Positions 22,131 to 30,762 of a DNA stretch of 32,207 nt are shown piece by piece. The notes under the pieces are model-generated. The model searched no databases and was not told the origin of the DNA. It saw only the letters and a program-made list of their open reading frames with translations. This DNA is from a virus, in the IMG/VR virus record IMGVR_UViG_3300030202_001152, positions 1 through 32,207 of that record; one strand, written 5' to 3'. A program made the position numbers and the translations under genes. Position 1 is the first letter of the stretch; each line of letters starts with the position of its first letter.

Positions 22131-22145
22131 AAAAAGAACTGAATT

Positions 22146-22958
22146 ATGAGTAAAAAAATAACAATTAGACAAAAGGAAATATTAAACCATTTGCCTAAAG
22201 CGGTAAGAGCTGAGGCCGTATCCAAACTCAGTAGTGTTTATGTAAATAGACAACCTTTAAAACCTTTTACCCCTGAAGAAGAAAAGAAATACATGCAAGG
22301 TATTTTAGATGTTAATCCTGATCACGTTGATTGGCCTAAATATTCTAAACAATACTGGGCAGAAATGACAATTCCTGTAGGATTTACTGGGGTAGAACTA
22401 GAAATAGGTACGGATGATAATGATATGCCTCTACAAATAGTAGACTATATTAAATATAGATTTGCATTAAAACATCCTCATGTAGCTATGACTAAAAATG
22501 AAATGGATGCTGATTTTAACAAAAGATTTTATATTCAAGATTTAACAAGAGAAGATAAATCTAGAAACAATGAAATACAAATAAAGAAAGATGCAGATAA
22601 AGAATTTATTAAATTATCTTCTAGTCCTAAAAACATGAAGAGAGTTTTAAGACTTTTATCTAATGTTAATCCTGATAGAATGACAGCAGATCAAATAGAA
22701 AATTCTTTATATGAAATTAAAAATTCAAATCCAAAGAAGTTTGTAAGAATTACTACAGATAAAAATTTAGAACTAAAAGCTGAGATTGAAGAAATGGTAA
22801 CAGCTGGAGTTCTTAGAAAAATAGGAAACCAGATAATTTATATTGATGAAGTACTTGGCGAAAACATGGATAATGCAGTCGTCTACTTAAAAGATAAAAA
22901 GAACTCTGGAACACTAACAATAATGAGAGCTAAACTCAAAGAATTAGCATTAGTATAA
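22146..22958 (+). CDS. Unknown 270-aa virion-module protein
   Basis: This 270-aa protein follows the capsid gene and precedes the neck/adaptor-type gene by 1 nt. It is charged and mostly helical; notable segments are FTPEEEKKYMQGILDVNPDH, ADQIENSLYEIKNSNPKKF and the basic C-terminal strand DKKNSGTLTIMRAKLKELAL. No Cys pair or membrane helix is seen. Proteins in this place are often head-completion or neck proteins, but this one shows no feature that decides. Its ATG lies in an A-rich leader just after the structured element, so its expression may be set by that element. Confidence 0.7.
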   Translation: MSKKITIRQKEILNHLPKAVRAEAVSKLSSVYVNRQPLKPFTPEEEKKYMQGILDVNPDHVDWPKYSKQYWAEMTIPVGFTGVELEIGTDDNDMPLQIVDYIKYRFALKHPHVAMTKNEMDADFNKRFYIQDLTREDKSRNNEIQIKKDADKEFIKLSSSPKNMKRVLRLLSNVNPDRMTADQIENSLYEIKNSNPKKFVRITTDKNLELKAEIEEMVTAGVLRKIGNQIIYIDEVLGENMDNAVVYLKDKKNSGTLTIMRAKLKELALV

Positions 22959-22959
22959 T

Positions 22960-24087
22960 ATGAATGTACAAGAAATGCATTTAGCAATACAGCAAGGAGT
23001 GGATAAAATAAATTCACTCCAAGCTGATTTGCTTTTATCACAAGAAATAGACATAGAATTAAATAAATCTATGATGAGATTTATTAATACTAAATATGGT
23101 AGGAATAATAAATATAGAAAAGGATTTGAAGAGTCACAAAAACGTATTGATGATTTAAGATCATTAGTAAGAGAATATGAAGCACCTACACTTTTTAAAG
23201 AGGAACTAGGAGCTAAATTTAGTATTGATACTTTTACTTTACCTCCTGATTATCTATACTTAGTTAATACATTAGCTAGAGTACATAGAAATGACGCTTG
23301 TACTAAAATAGATTATTTTTTAAATGAGCCTATACCTTTATTATTTTTTACTATTTCATTAGATACATTTGTTTGTAATAATAACTCTTCAATTGCAGAT
23401 TCAATTATAATGTATGAAGATGCAAGCGATTTAACACAAGGATCAGCTATTGTATGGCAAAATAATAATAGTTATCAATTTCCACAGGATATAAATTCTG
23501 TTAGAGGAGATATACTAGATAACCCAGGAACAGGATTTACAATATACTGGGAACAGTTTGGAGAACTAAACTATCAAGGACAATTTATTGTAGTACCAGA
23601 TCCAAATGTATTTCCTTGGTTAGAATGGGATGCCTCAGTAGGTACAGTAACAACTATAGTTAATGTAGAATCTGGAGGAACGCATTTACAAAGTAGAGAT
23701 CCTTATTATTCAGCAGCTAATTTAAAAGAAAAAAGAGTATTAACTGAAGAGCCTGTAGAAGTTACAGTAAGCAGTAAATTTGTTCAACAAGATGACATAT
23801 TTACATTACTAACAGACCCTTTTAATACAACCAAACACACAGGACCAATATACACAATACGTGGAAACACTATAGATGTATACACGAGTGATATATTTAT
23901 AATAGACGCTTTGAAAATAACTTATATAAGAAAACCCTCTAAGATTTCATTATCTTTGGGGATTAGTTGTGAATTACCCGAACACTGTCATCAAGAGATA
24001 GTGGACATGACTGTGAGCAGCATACTTGAAGGGATCTCTGATCCAAGGTATCAAACTCACCAAATAGAGGTAAATAAAAATGAATAA
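22960..24087 (+). CDS. Neck/ring adaptor-type protein
   Basis: This 375-aa protein begins with VQEMHLAIQQGVDKINSLQA and LLLSQEIDIELNKSMMRFIN, a pattern I recall from crAss-like and other Bacteroidetes phage proteins placed between head and tail (ring or adaptor proteins). The middle is beta-rich with long Asn/Thr stretches and aromatic clusters (NNNSYQFPQDINSV), and the C-terminal part has a short His/Glu segment (ELPEHCHQEIVDMTVSSILE). It would sit under the portal and join the tail. The pattern is from memory, not alignment, so the role is moderately certain. It overlaps nothing and is 20 nt before the next gene. Confidence 0.65.
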   Translation: MNVQEMHLAIQQGVDKINSLQADLLLSQEIDIELNKSMMRFINTKYGRNNKYRKGFEESQKRIDDLRSLVREYEAPTLFKEELGAKFSIDTFTLPPDYLYLVNTLARVHRNDACTKIDYFLNEPIPLLFFTISLDTFVCNNNSSIADSIIMYEDASDLTQGSAIVWQNNNSYQFPQDINSVRGDILDNPGTGFTIYWEQFGELNYQGQFIVVPDPNVFPWLEWDASVGTVTTIVNVESGGTHLQSRDPYYSAANLKEKRVLTEEPVEVTVSSKFVQQDDIFTLLTDPFNTTKHTGPIYTIRGNTIDVYTSDIFIIDALKITYIRKPSKISLSLGISCELPEHCHQEIVDMTVSSILEGISDPRYQTHQIEVNKNE

Positions 24088-24107
24088 ATAATTTAAAAAA
24101 TAAAAAA

Positions 24108-25046
24108 ATGGCAAGACATTTAATTATTGGAGACGGTACGGCATTTGGTGTAACCAACGGGTTAGTAGATGACGGTGCAGTTTCTGTACAAAAATTAAGC
24201 GCATCTGGACCCACTGAGTTAGTTATTGGTGAGACTATTGTAGATGCTCCACAAATAAGAATAGTTGCAGGAGGACCTGACGGTTTAAATGTTGCAACTC
24301 CTTGGTTTTATGGTAAAGATGTAGTTGATTTTAGTGGTAAAGCATTTTCTGATGCAACAGCACAAACTTCTACTATTTTACCAGTTACTACTAACGCAGC
24401 AACAGCAAAAGAAATTGAAGTTAAATTTGTAAGATCAAGCGGTCCTAGAACATCAGAGTCTTTTAAGTTTAGCGTAACAATTGCTGCAAGTGCAAACGTT
24501 ACAAACTCTGGAACTGCAATTCACGATGCTTTTGAAGCTTTAGATAATATACCAGACTGGTTAAATCCTTTAGCAGGAGATAACGGTTCAGGTACTGTTA
24601 CTTTTTCAGGAGCAAAAAGAGGTGATACAGCTCAAAGTGGAAACACTTGGGACTATGAGCCTGTAGTATTTAAAGTTCTAGTTTCAATTAATCCAGAAAC
24701 TACTCAGACTTACACAGTTACAAATCATGTAGTTGATGCAGACCCTGGGTACGGTGATGGATTCGCAGTAAGAGAATATGAAAAAAATCAACAAGGAACA
24801 TCTCATGGATTCTATTTCAGAGGACACTTACCACAGCAACCTACTTTTATGTCAGCAACAGGTACGGATTATGACATGTACAACATTGTAGCAACTAAAG
24901 ATGGATCTTCAAATTCTCAAATTCACGGAGTTGATAATTTAATAGAAATATCTATTGCTTTAAAAGAAGGCGATGCTGATAGTGCAGTTGTTGAGGCAAA
25001 ATTAAACGGTTATTTTGCAGGAGTATTTCCAGCATTATCACTATAA
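24108..25046 (+). CDS. Abundant structural protein, possible tail or head decoration
   Basis: This 312-aa protein has low charge and many Gly, Ser, Thr and Ala residues, typical of virion proteins with beta-rich folds. Segments include VDAPQIRIVAGGPDGLNVA, TPWFYGKDVVDFSGKAF and KFSVTIAASANVTNSGTAIH. The C-terminal part (IEISIALKEGDADSAVVEAK) ends with VFPALSL. Codon use resembles that of the capsid gene, suggesting high expression. It follows the adaptor gene by 20 nt. It may be a tail tube or decoration protein; I cannot decide between these from sequence. Confidence 0.65.
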   Translation: MARHLIIGDGTAFGVTNGLVDDGAVSVQKLSASGPTELVIGETIVDAPQIRIVAGGPDGLNVATPWFYGKDVVDFSGKAFSDATAQTSTILPVTTNAATAKEIEVKFVRSSGPRTSESFKFSVTIAASANVTNSGTAIHDAFEALDNIPDWLNPLAGDNGSGTVTFSGAKRGDTAQSGNTWDYEPVVFKVLVSINPETTQTYTVTNHVVDADPGYGDGFAVREYEKNQQGTSHGFYFRGHLPQQPTFMSATGTDYDMYNIVATKDGSSNSQIHGVDNLIEISIALKEGDADSAVVEAKLNGYFAGVFPALSL

Positions 25047-25075
25047 TTATTAACTTTTAAAAAAAATAGAATAAA

Positions 25076-25453
25076 ATGGCAAATCCAAAATTAACAACAG
25101 CACACGCTAGATACGACTTTTCAGTTGACGGTGGTGCTGCAAGTACAATTGTACCGTCTAATTCAGCAATCATTCCTGATAACGCAGTTATCGTTAGATG
25201 TTATTCTGTAGTTACTACAGCAATGACTAGTGGTGGTTCTGCTACTCTTGCACTTTCTGCAGGAGGAGTAACATTAAAAGCTGCAACAGCTTTTGATAAT
25301 GGAGCTTTTGATGATGAGGACGTAACAGAACACTCTGTTACAGACAAAACTACAAGTGGAACAGGTATACAATTTACAATTGCAACAGCAGCTTTAACTG
25401 CTGGTGTAGTTGATGTATATGTTGAATACTACTTACTAGCAGAGTCTGCATAA
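25076..25453 (+). CDS. Small beta-sandwich virion protein, decoration-like
   Basis: This 125-aa protein has a repeating beta-strand pattern: ARYDFSVDGGAASTIVPSNS, AIIPDNAVIVRCYSVVTT, SGGSATLALSAGGVTLKAAT and GVVDVYVEYYLLA. I recall similar small proteins in aquatic phages, called structural, with DGGAASTI and PDNAVI blocks. A trimeric or pentameric capsid decoration or fibre base is plausible. It is followed by a strong terminator, so it ends a transcription unit with the capsid gene group. The stop codon is overlapped by a small hairpin (TCTGC 25445-25449 with GCAGA 25454-25458). Confidence 0.65.
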   Translation: MANPKLTTAHARYDFSVDGGAASTIVPSNSAIIPDNAVIVRCYSVVTTAMTSGGSATLALSAGGVTLKAATAFDNGAFDDEDVTEHSVTDKTTSGTGIQFTIATAALTAGVVDVYVEYYLLAESA

Positions 25454-25475
25454 GCAGATTCTTTAATATAAGACT

Positions 25476-25507
25476 TATAGGGGGCATTAGTCCCCCTATA
25501 TATCTTT
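25476..25507 (+). terminator. Strong intrinsic terminator after the decoration-like gene
   Basis: TATAGGGGG (25476-25484) pairs perfectly with CCCCCTATA (25492-25500) around a 7-nt loop, giving a 9-bp stem followed by TATCTTTTT. It would stop most transcription of the capsid-protein unit, with the fibre genes expressed by read-through or a separate promoter not visible here. Confidence 0.85.
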
Positions 25508-25531
25508 TTCTAATTTTAAAACAAATAAACT

Positions 25532-26059
25532 ATGGCTTTAACAGTTTCAGGATCTCCTACATGTGAGCAGGTCAACATAATTGCAGATTATTATAGCGCT
25601 AGTACAAGCGCTACTTTGACATTTGGTGTGGTGAATGCATCAGGAGCAAATGTATTAAATATAACTTCTCCAAACTTTACAGTAACAGCATCAAGTGGAG
25701 CTATTAGTTATCCTTTATTAGTTTCTGATTTATCTATAACTAATGGAATTGTTACTGTAATCTCCTATATTGATGGAGCAGAGCAAGACAGAAAATCTGT
25801 ATTACTACCATGTGATATTGATTGCTGTTTAGCAAAATTAACCAATGAACTTATAGACTGTGCTTGTGATTGTGCAAAATGTTCTTCAACTTTAGCAAAA
25901 GCTCAAAAAATTATGTTATTACTAAAGTCTTCTGAATATTCACTAAAACAAGGAAATACTGTAGGCACAACATTACAAACAGGATATATACAAGACGCAC
26001 ATAATAAATATACTAAAGCAAGAGAGGTTTGTGACAATAGTTGCGGATGCGATTGCTAA
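25532..26059 (+). CDS. Cys-rich virion protein
   Basis: This 175-aa protein has two parts. Residues 1-95 are low-charge beta strands (STSATLTFGVVNASGANVLN) like a virion beta-sandwich. Residues about 95-175 contain twelve cysteines: LLPCDIDCCLAKLTNELIDC, then ACDCAKCSSTLAKAQKIML, and the end EVCDNSCGCDC. The Cys-containing part is mostly helical, with alternating Cys pairs, and may be a disulfide-bonded or metal-binding clamp. Such high Cys content is rare in phage virion proteins. It lies immediately before the giant fibre, whose C-terminal part is also Cys-rich, so disulfide or metal bridges between the two products are possible. That link is inference. Confidence 0.75.
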   Translation: MALTVSGSPTCEQVNIIADYYSASTSATLTFGVVNASGANVLNITSPNFTVTASSGAISYPLLVSDLSITNGIVTVISYIDGAEQDRKSVLLPCDIDCCLAKLTNELIDCACDCAKCSSTLAKAQKIMLLLKSSEYSLKQGNTVGTTLQTGYIQDAHNKYTKAREVCDNSCGCDC

Positions 26060-26070
26060 ACAAATAAAAT

Positions 26071-29000
26071 ATGTTTAAATTTCCAATATTTTACTATCCA
26101 GACGGAGATCAAGGAGGTGGTCAAGAAGAAAATGAAGAATACGGCGAAGAAAGAGAAAGTCAAGAACAAGAGCAAGACCAACAAGACTCTTCAGACTCAG
26201 GCGGTGGTTCTACTACTACTACTGGTACTGCTGTAAATTATGATACAGATACAGAGATACAAAGTGATACTCCAGACACTAGAGGAAAAGAAATAACAGG
26301 GGAAGGAGAAAAATATTTAAAAGTAAAAGAATATGTAGGGACAAAGTCTCAGCATCAGAGAAATATGATCTTTGGTGCACCTCCACCAACAGGATTACCT
26401 AAACACATACAAATAGTTGCAGGTCCACATGCACCAGGCGGTAGCTTAATAGGTCCTAAATTAAGGATTACGGTTAATAAAACTGTAACTATGCAAGATC
26501 CACTTACTGGAGTAATTTCTGTGGATCCAGCTTTTGATTCTGTTCAGTCTATTCAAGATATAACACCAAACAATTCAGGTGCTCCTTACTTTACAAATAC
26601 CGGACAAGGTCCTGATATTATAGATATGTATGGGTTAGGAGTTCAATCCTTTCTATCATATCAAACAGGACAAGAGCAATACATAACTTCAAACACTGCT
26701 ACAGATCAACTTTATATAGAATATGAAAATGACCATGTAGGAGGAGGTAGTTGTACTACTTTACCTTATTGTCCTTTTCAAAGAAAAATACAAGTAACAT
26801 GGTCAAGCGGTGATACTAGAGTTTTTGAAATTATTTTACCAGGATGGTCACACGCAAATCTTGGTAATGGTAGTCCTAGTCATACTACATTTACTAATTC
26901 TGTAAGAACAGATGGATGTGAAGGAGACGGGACTACAGCACATGTACACACTTCACATTCACAAAATAATATAGGATATACTGGTAATCAGCACAATGAT
27001 TACATGTATTTAGGATTTTTTAAAACAGTAAATGGTAATAATGTAGGATTGCCTAATACTTTTGAGTATAATCTTAGTTGGAATACTACTAAGTATTATG
27101 ATTTTGATTTTGACTCTAATGGTAGTACTTTTAATTTTGGTGTCTTAGGTAATCAAGAAAATGATTTTGCAGGAGAACAATATTATAAAGGTATTGTAGC
27201 TAATATTGATTCAACACAAAATGTTGCTACTACTGGTAATGAAACTGCAGACATATGGTTTCCTAATAATATAGTTGGTAATTCTTATGACTATGCAGCA
27301 AGTCAGTTATTAAGTCAAGCACAAATAACTGGATTTGGTTTACCTCCTGCTTTTGATGGTGCAGGTGTTGGACTTAGATTTATGGATGTACATGTATATT
27401 CAGAAAAGACTCCAGACTGTACAGCAGTTCCACCAAGTCCAATAACATTTACTGTTTGTGATGATAGTAGCGCTTCAGATTATTATTTACTTACAGGAGT
27501 AGATTGTAGTAGTAATGATTTAACAGCTTTTGGAACTCCAGCAGTTAATTATTTAACAGGAGGTGGTGCAACATTTATATCACAAACACATCCAAATAAT
27601 TGTTGTACAGATTGTAATGGTTTACAATTAAGTGTAACAAAAGTTGATCCAACAATACAAGGAGGTGATGACGGTATAATAGAAGTTACAGTTTTAGATG
27701 GAGGTTTTTCAGGAGCAACAGCAATTCCAGGACAACCTTACACTAATGGAGGAGTAGGAACAGCTACTGGAAATGAAACAGGTAATGGTAGATATGCATG
27801 GACAATAAGAGCAAACAGTTTAACAAAAATAGGAGGATTAGGAAGTACAGGAACAGCTAATGTAGTAGGGTACGGATATGCAACTCATCCATTAGGAGGT
27901 CAAGATTATGTTAATACATTTACACTTGGATTTCAAGAAGACTTAGCACAAGATGCAGTTACTACACCACAAAATGCAGCTTTTGCTAGTTTAGGTGTAC
28001 TAAGCGTTACAATGGGTAGTACAACAACTAATGTAATACCTGCAAGTACTGTAAATGGTACAGTAAGTACAGGTTTAATTGCAGGATGTTATCAAATATA
28101 TGTAAGAGATGAATCTCAAAACGGTGCAGGCTCTACAGTACCTTGTTTCAAAACAATGGAGGTTTGTTTAGATGATGGTGTAGGTATTGCAGGATGTACA
28201 GATAATAATGCAGGTACTAATTTTGGAGCAGCATTAAATTATCAATCTAATGCAGTAGTAGATGATGGCTCTTGTTTATATTGTAATGCAACTACTGGAG
28301 CTTTAATAGATTCATCTGGTAATCTTGCAAATGGAAATGGAGATATAGCAGCAGGTCAAATAAATTCTATTACAACAACTCCTACAGTAAGAACAAATTC
28401 AGCTGATGGTATTATTAATATAGGTAATCTTCCAGCAACTACACAATTTCAACCTTTTATAAATGATGTTGTAGATGCTAATGGAATGTTTAATGGAGAA
28501 TATACTATACAGTTTTATAATACTACTAGTAAAGTTTTTTGGGATGCAGCACAAAGCAGTTCAACAGCTAATGATTTAACAAACTTTAGCACAGTAGGTA
28601 ATTTAATAAACAATGGACAAGGACAATGGCAAGGTAGTTTTACTACAACTAATGTAGGTGCAAATTTAAATTATGGTTATTATGCTGTAAAAATAGCAAT
28701 TAATGATCCAGATGCTGCAGTAGAAGTAGAAGATTGTTTTCAAGTATTTTATTTTGTAATACCTATAAATGTATGTGTAGACTCAAGTGGTCAATTTGCA
28801 ACAGCTATTACAAATACAAACTCACCTCCAGGCACATTAATAATACAACAGGCGGAAGATATTTTATGGTATTCTAACCCATCAATGTGTTCAATATTAA
28901 ACAACTTTTGTTGTAATCCACCTCTATTAACAAACCCATCAGGAGTATGTGATGTTAATGAATTATTAGCAGAATTTTATTGTGATCCTGTACCATCGTT

Positions 29001-30753
29001 ATTAAGTTTTGAGTTACAACATCAAGATCCTACTAGTAACGCTTTTGTTACAATAAATACAAATACTTATACACCTACTAATAGTGCTAGTTATAACTAT
29101 ACTTATACTCAAGGATCATCTATAACTGCTAACACTTTTACAGATGATGGTTTTTATAGAGTAATACTAACAAGCTCATACCCTAACTCTGCAGACTGTA
29201 TACAAACAAGTTCTGTTGTACAAATTACATCTGCTATATTTGGATGTATGGATGCAACTGCACTAAATTACGATCCAACAGCTACATGTCCTGACACTTG
29301 TGTTTATTGTGTTTATGGATGTACTGATGATACAATGTCTAACTATAATCCTCTTGCTACTTGTGATGATGGTTCATGTATTCCATTTGTGTACGGATGT
29401 ACAGATCCTTTAGCTTTAAATTATTATGCAGGAGCAAATATTGATGACGGTTCATGTCAATACGGAGTATTAGGATGCACAGATCCAACAGCTTATAATT
29501 ACAATAAAAATTGTGCAGGTGTAACAGTAACTGCAACAGTAGATGATGGATGTTGTTTTTATCCATGTAGTCCAGCTAATCAAGGGCCTCCATCTACTTT
29601 TACAACAACGGATGCTACAGGAGGATGTCCAGCAGCTAATAATGATGGATCATTTACTATCACTGTGTTAATTATGAATACTGGAGCAATGGCAGGGCAA
29701 AGTAAAACAGTACAGTTTTTTGATAACTCTGGTAATTTACTTTACACAGATCCTACTACATATACTAATGCAAATAGTCCTAATCATCAATTTACTTCTA
29801 CACTTTCTAATGTAGGTCCTGGAGTTTATTTAGCAGTTGTAACTGATAACTTTGGATGTGTAGAAAATATATATGGAACTGTAGGTAGTACTACAGCAAA
29901 CTGTGGGTGTACAGATCCAAATGCATCTAACTACGACCCAACAGCAACTACAGACGACGGATCATGTTTATATCCAGGATGTATAGATCCTAATGCTTTA
30001 AACTATGATCCTAACGCATCAATAGACGATGGCTCGTGTGTATATCAAACAGTAGTAAACCCTTGTATTCCTGGAAATACTAATTCATTAATTAGTTTAT
30101 TACAAGCATGTATAGCTAAGAATGGTTTTACGTATTATAACAAATTAGTTACAGGACAAGCAGATGATTGTTCTATAATGAATGCTTGGAAAGTTATTTT
30201 AATAGAATATCTAGTAAGTAAAAGAGGAACAAAGTGTATATACAATTGTGCAGATTCTGCAACTCCAAATGTATCTACAATTGGAACATGTGCTTCATTA
30301 TGGACAACAGGAGGACCAGTAACAGGGCTTAATGATCAAGCGCATGCAGGATCTAGTATAGCAACAGGTGAAGGAACTACAATAACAGATCCTAGTTTAT
30401 ATTTTGTAGCATCAAATACTTTATATTTAGGAGATGTTATAAAAATGCCTAGTGGTCTTATCTATCAAGTAGTTCCACCAACAACTAGTATTAGTGGTGC
30501 AGGACACAATCCTGAAACAGCTCAAGGAGCAAAATCTGGTGCTTGGCAACAATGTGTACCAGGTCTACAAGTAACTTCGTTTCCAGACAGTGTAAATTAT
30601 TTAGATAATTTTAATACATTTGTAGCTAAGTTCTGTGTAGACTGTAATATAGTAGATGAAAATGTGATTAGAAACGTAAAATCAACACCACCATCTAAAA
30701 GAGGTAGAAGTGGAAGATTAAGTATAGATGGTATTAACGGTTTAGAAATATAA
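26071..30753 (+). CDS. Giant fibre/adhesin protein with GCTDP repeats
   Basis: This 1560-aa protein starts with an acidic, Gln/Glu-rich segment (residues about 10-55), then a Gly/Asn/Thr-rich beta region. It carries seven copies of a repeat of the form GCTDPxAxNYxxxAxxDDGSC: one at about residue 708, four at 1058-1167, and two at 1279-1323. A SprB-like module lies near residues 1178-1278, with NNDGSFTITVL and GPGVYLAVVTDNFGCVE, like the adhesin repeats of gliding flavobacteria. The C-terminal about 230 residues (SLLQACIAKNGFTYYNKLVT, then KVILIEYLVSKRGTKCIYNC) are Cys-rich and may anchor the fibre to the tail. It would bind the host surface. The repeat family is well known in Bacteroidetes secreted proteins; exact receptor unknown. 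Confidence 0.85.
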   Translation: MFKFPIFYYPDGDQGGGQEENEEYGEERESQEQEQDQQDSSDSGGGSTTTTGTAVNYDTDTEIQSDTPDTRGKEITGEGEKYLKVKEYVGTKSQHQRNMIFGAPPPTGLPKHIQIVAGPHAPGGSLIGPKLRITVNKTVTMQDPLTGVISVDPAFDSVQSIQDITPNNSGAPYFTNTGQGPDIIDMYGLGVQSFLSYQTGQEQYITSNTATDQLYIEYENDHVGGGSCTTLPYCPFQRKIQVTWSSGDTRVFEIILPGWSHANLGNGSPSHTTFTNSVRTDGCEGDGTTAHVHTSHSQNNIGYTGNQHNDYMYLGFFKTVNGNNVGLPNTFEYNLSWNTTKYYDFDFDSNGSTFNFGVLGNQENDFAGEQYYKGIVANIDSTQNVATTGNETADIWFPNNIVGNSYDYAASQLLSQAQITGFGLPPAFDGAGVGLRFMDVHVYSEKTPDCTAVPPSPITFTVCDDSSASDYYLLTGVDCSSNDLTAFGTPAVNYLTGGGATFISQTHPNNCCTDCNGLQLSVTKVDPTIQGGDDGIIEVTVLDGGFSGATAIPGQPYTNGGVGTATGNETGNGRYAWTIRANSLTKIGGLGSTGTANVVGYGYATHPLGGQDYVNTFTLGFQEDLAQDAVTTPQNAAFASLGVLSVTMGSTTTNVIPASTVNGTVSTGLIAGCYQIYVRDESQNGAGSTVPCFKTMEVCLDDGVGIAGCTDNNAGTNFGAALNYQSNAVVDDGSCLYCNATTGALIDSSGNLANGNGDIAAGQINSITTTPTVRTNSADGIINIGNLPATTQFQPFINDVVDANGMFNGEYTIQFYNTTSKVFWDAAQSSSTANDLTNFSTVGNLINNGQGQWQGSFTTTNVGANLNYGYYAVKIAINDPDAAVEVEDCFQVFYFVIPINVCVDSSGQFATAITNTNSPPGTLIIQQAEDILWYSNPSMCSILNNFCCNPPLLTNPSGVCDVNELLAEFYCDPVPSLLSFELQHQDPTSNAFVTINTNTYTPTNSASYNYTYTQGSSITANTFTDDGFYRVILTSSYPNSADCIQTSSVVQITSAIFGCMDATALNYDPTATCPDTCVYCVYGCTDDTMSNYNPLATCDDGSCIPFVYGCTDPLALNYYAGANIDDGSCQYGVLGCTDPTAYNYNKNCAGVTVTATVDDGCCFYPCSPANQGPPSTFTTTDATGGCPAANNDGSFTITVLIMNTGAMAGQSKTVQFFDNSGNLLYTDPTTYTNANSPNHQFTSTLSNVGPGVYLAVVTDNFGCVENIYGTVGSTTANCGCTDPNASNYDPTATTDDGSCLYPGCIDPNALNYDPNASIDDGSCVYQTVVNPCIPGNTNSLISLLQACIAKNGFTYYNKLVTGQADDCSIMNAWKVILIEYLVSKRGTKCIYNCADSATPNVSTIGTCASLWTTGGPVTGLNDQAHAGSSIATGEGTTITDPSLYFVASNTLYLGDVIKMPSGLIYQVVPPTTSISGAGHNPETAQGAKSGAWQQCVPGLQVTSFPDSVNYLDNFNTFVAKFCVDCNIVDENVIRNVKSTPPSKRGRSGRLSIDGINGLEI
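28192..30039 (+). repeat. Seven coding repeats GCTDPxAxNY...DDGSC
   Basis: The repeat unit is about 22-30 codons long. Copies lie near 28192, 29242, 29320, 29395, 29476, 29908 and 29980. Spacing is close in the middle four and the last two. Asp/Asn-rich loops and paired cysteines suggest calcium binding with a disulfide staple. The second and fifth copies have longer or altered Cys spacing. Confidence 0.75.
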
Positions 30754-30762
30754 AAAAATAAT

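Noticed and set aside
24422-24432. Fourth copy of TAAATTTGTAA as a promoter
   Set aside because: It is in the middle of the 312-aa gene (codons for Lys-Phe-Val), so it most likely reflects coding.
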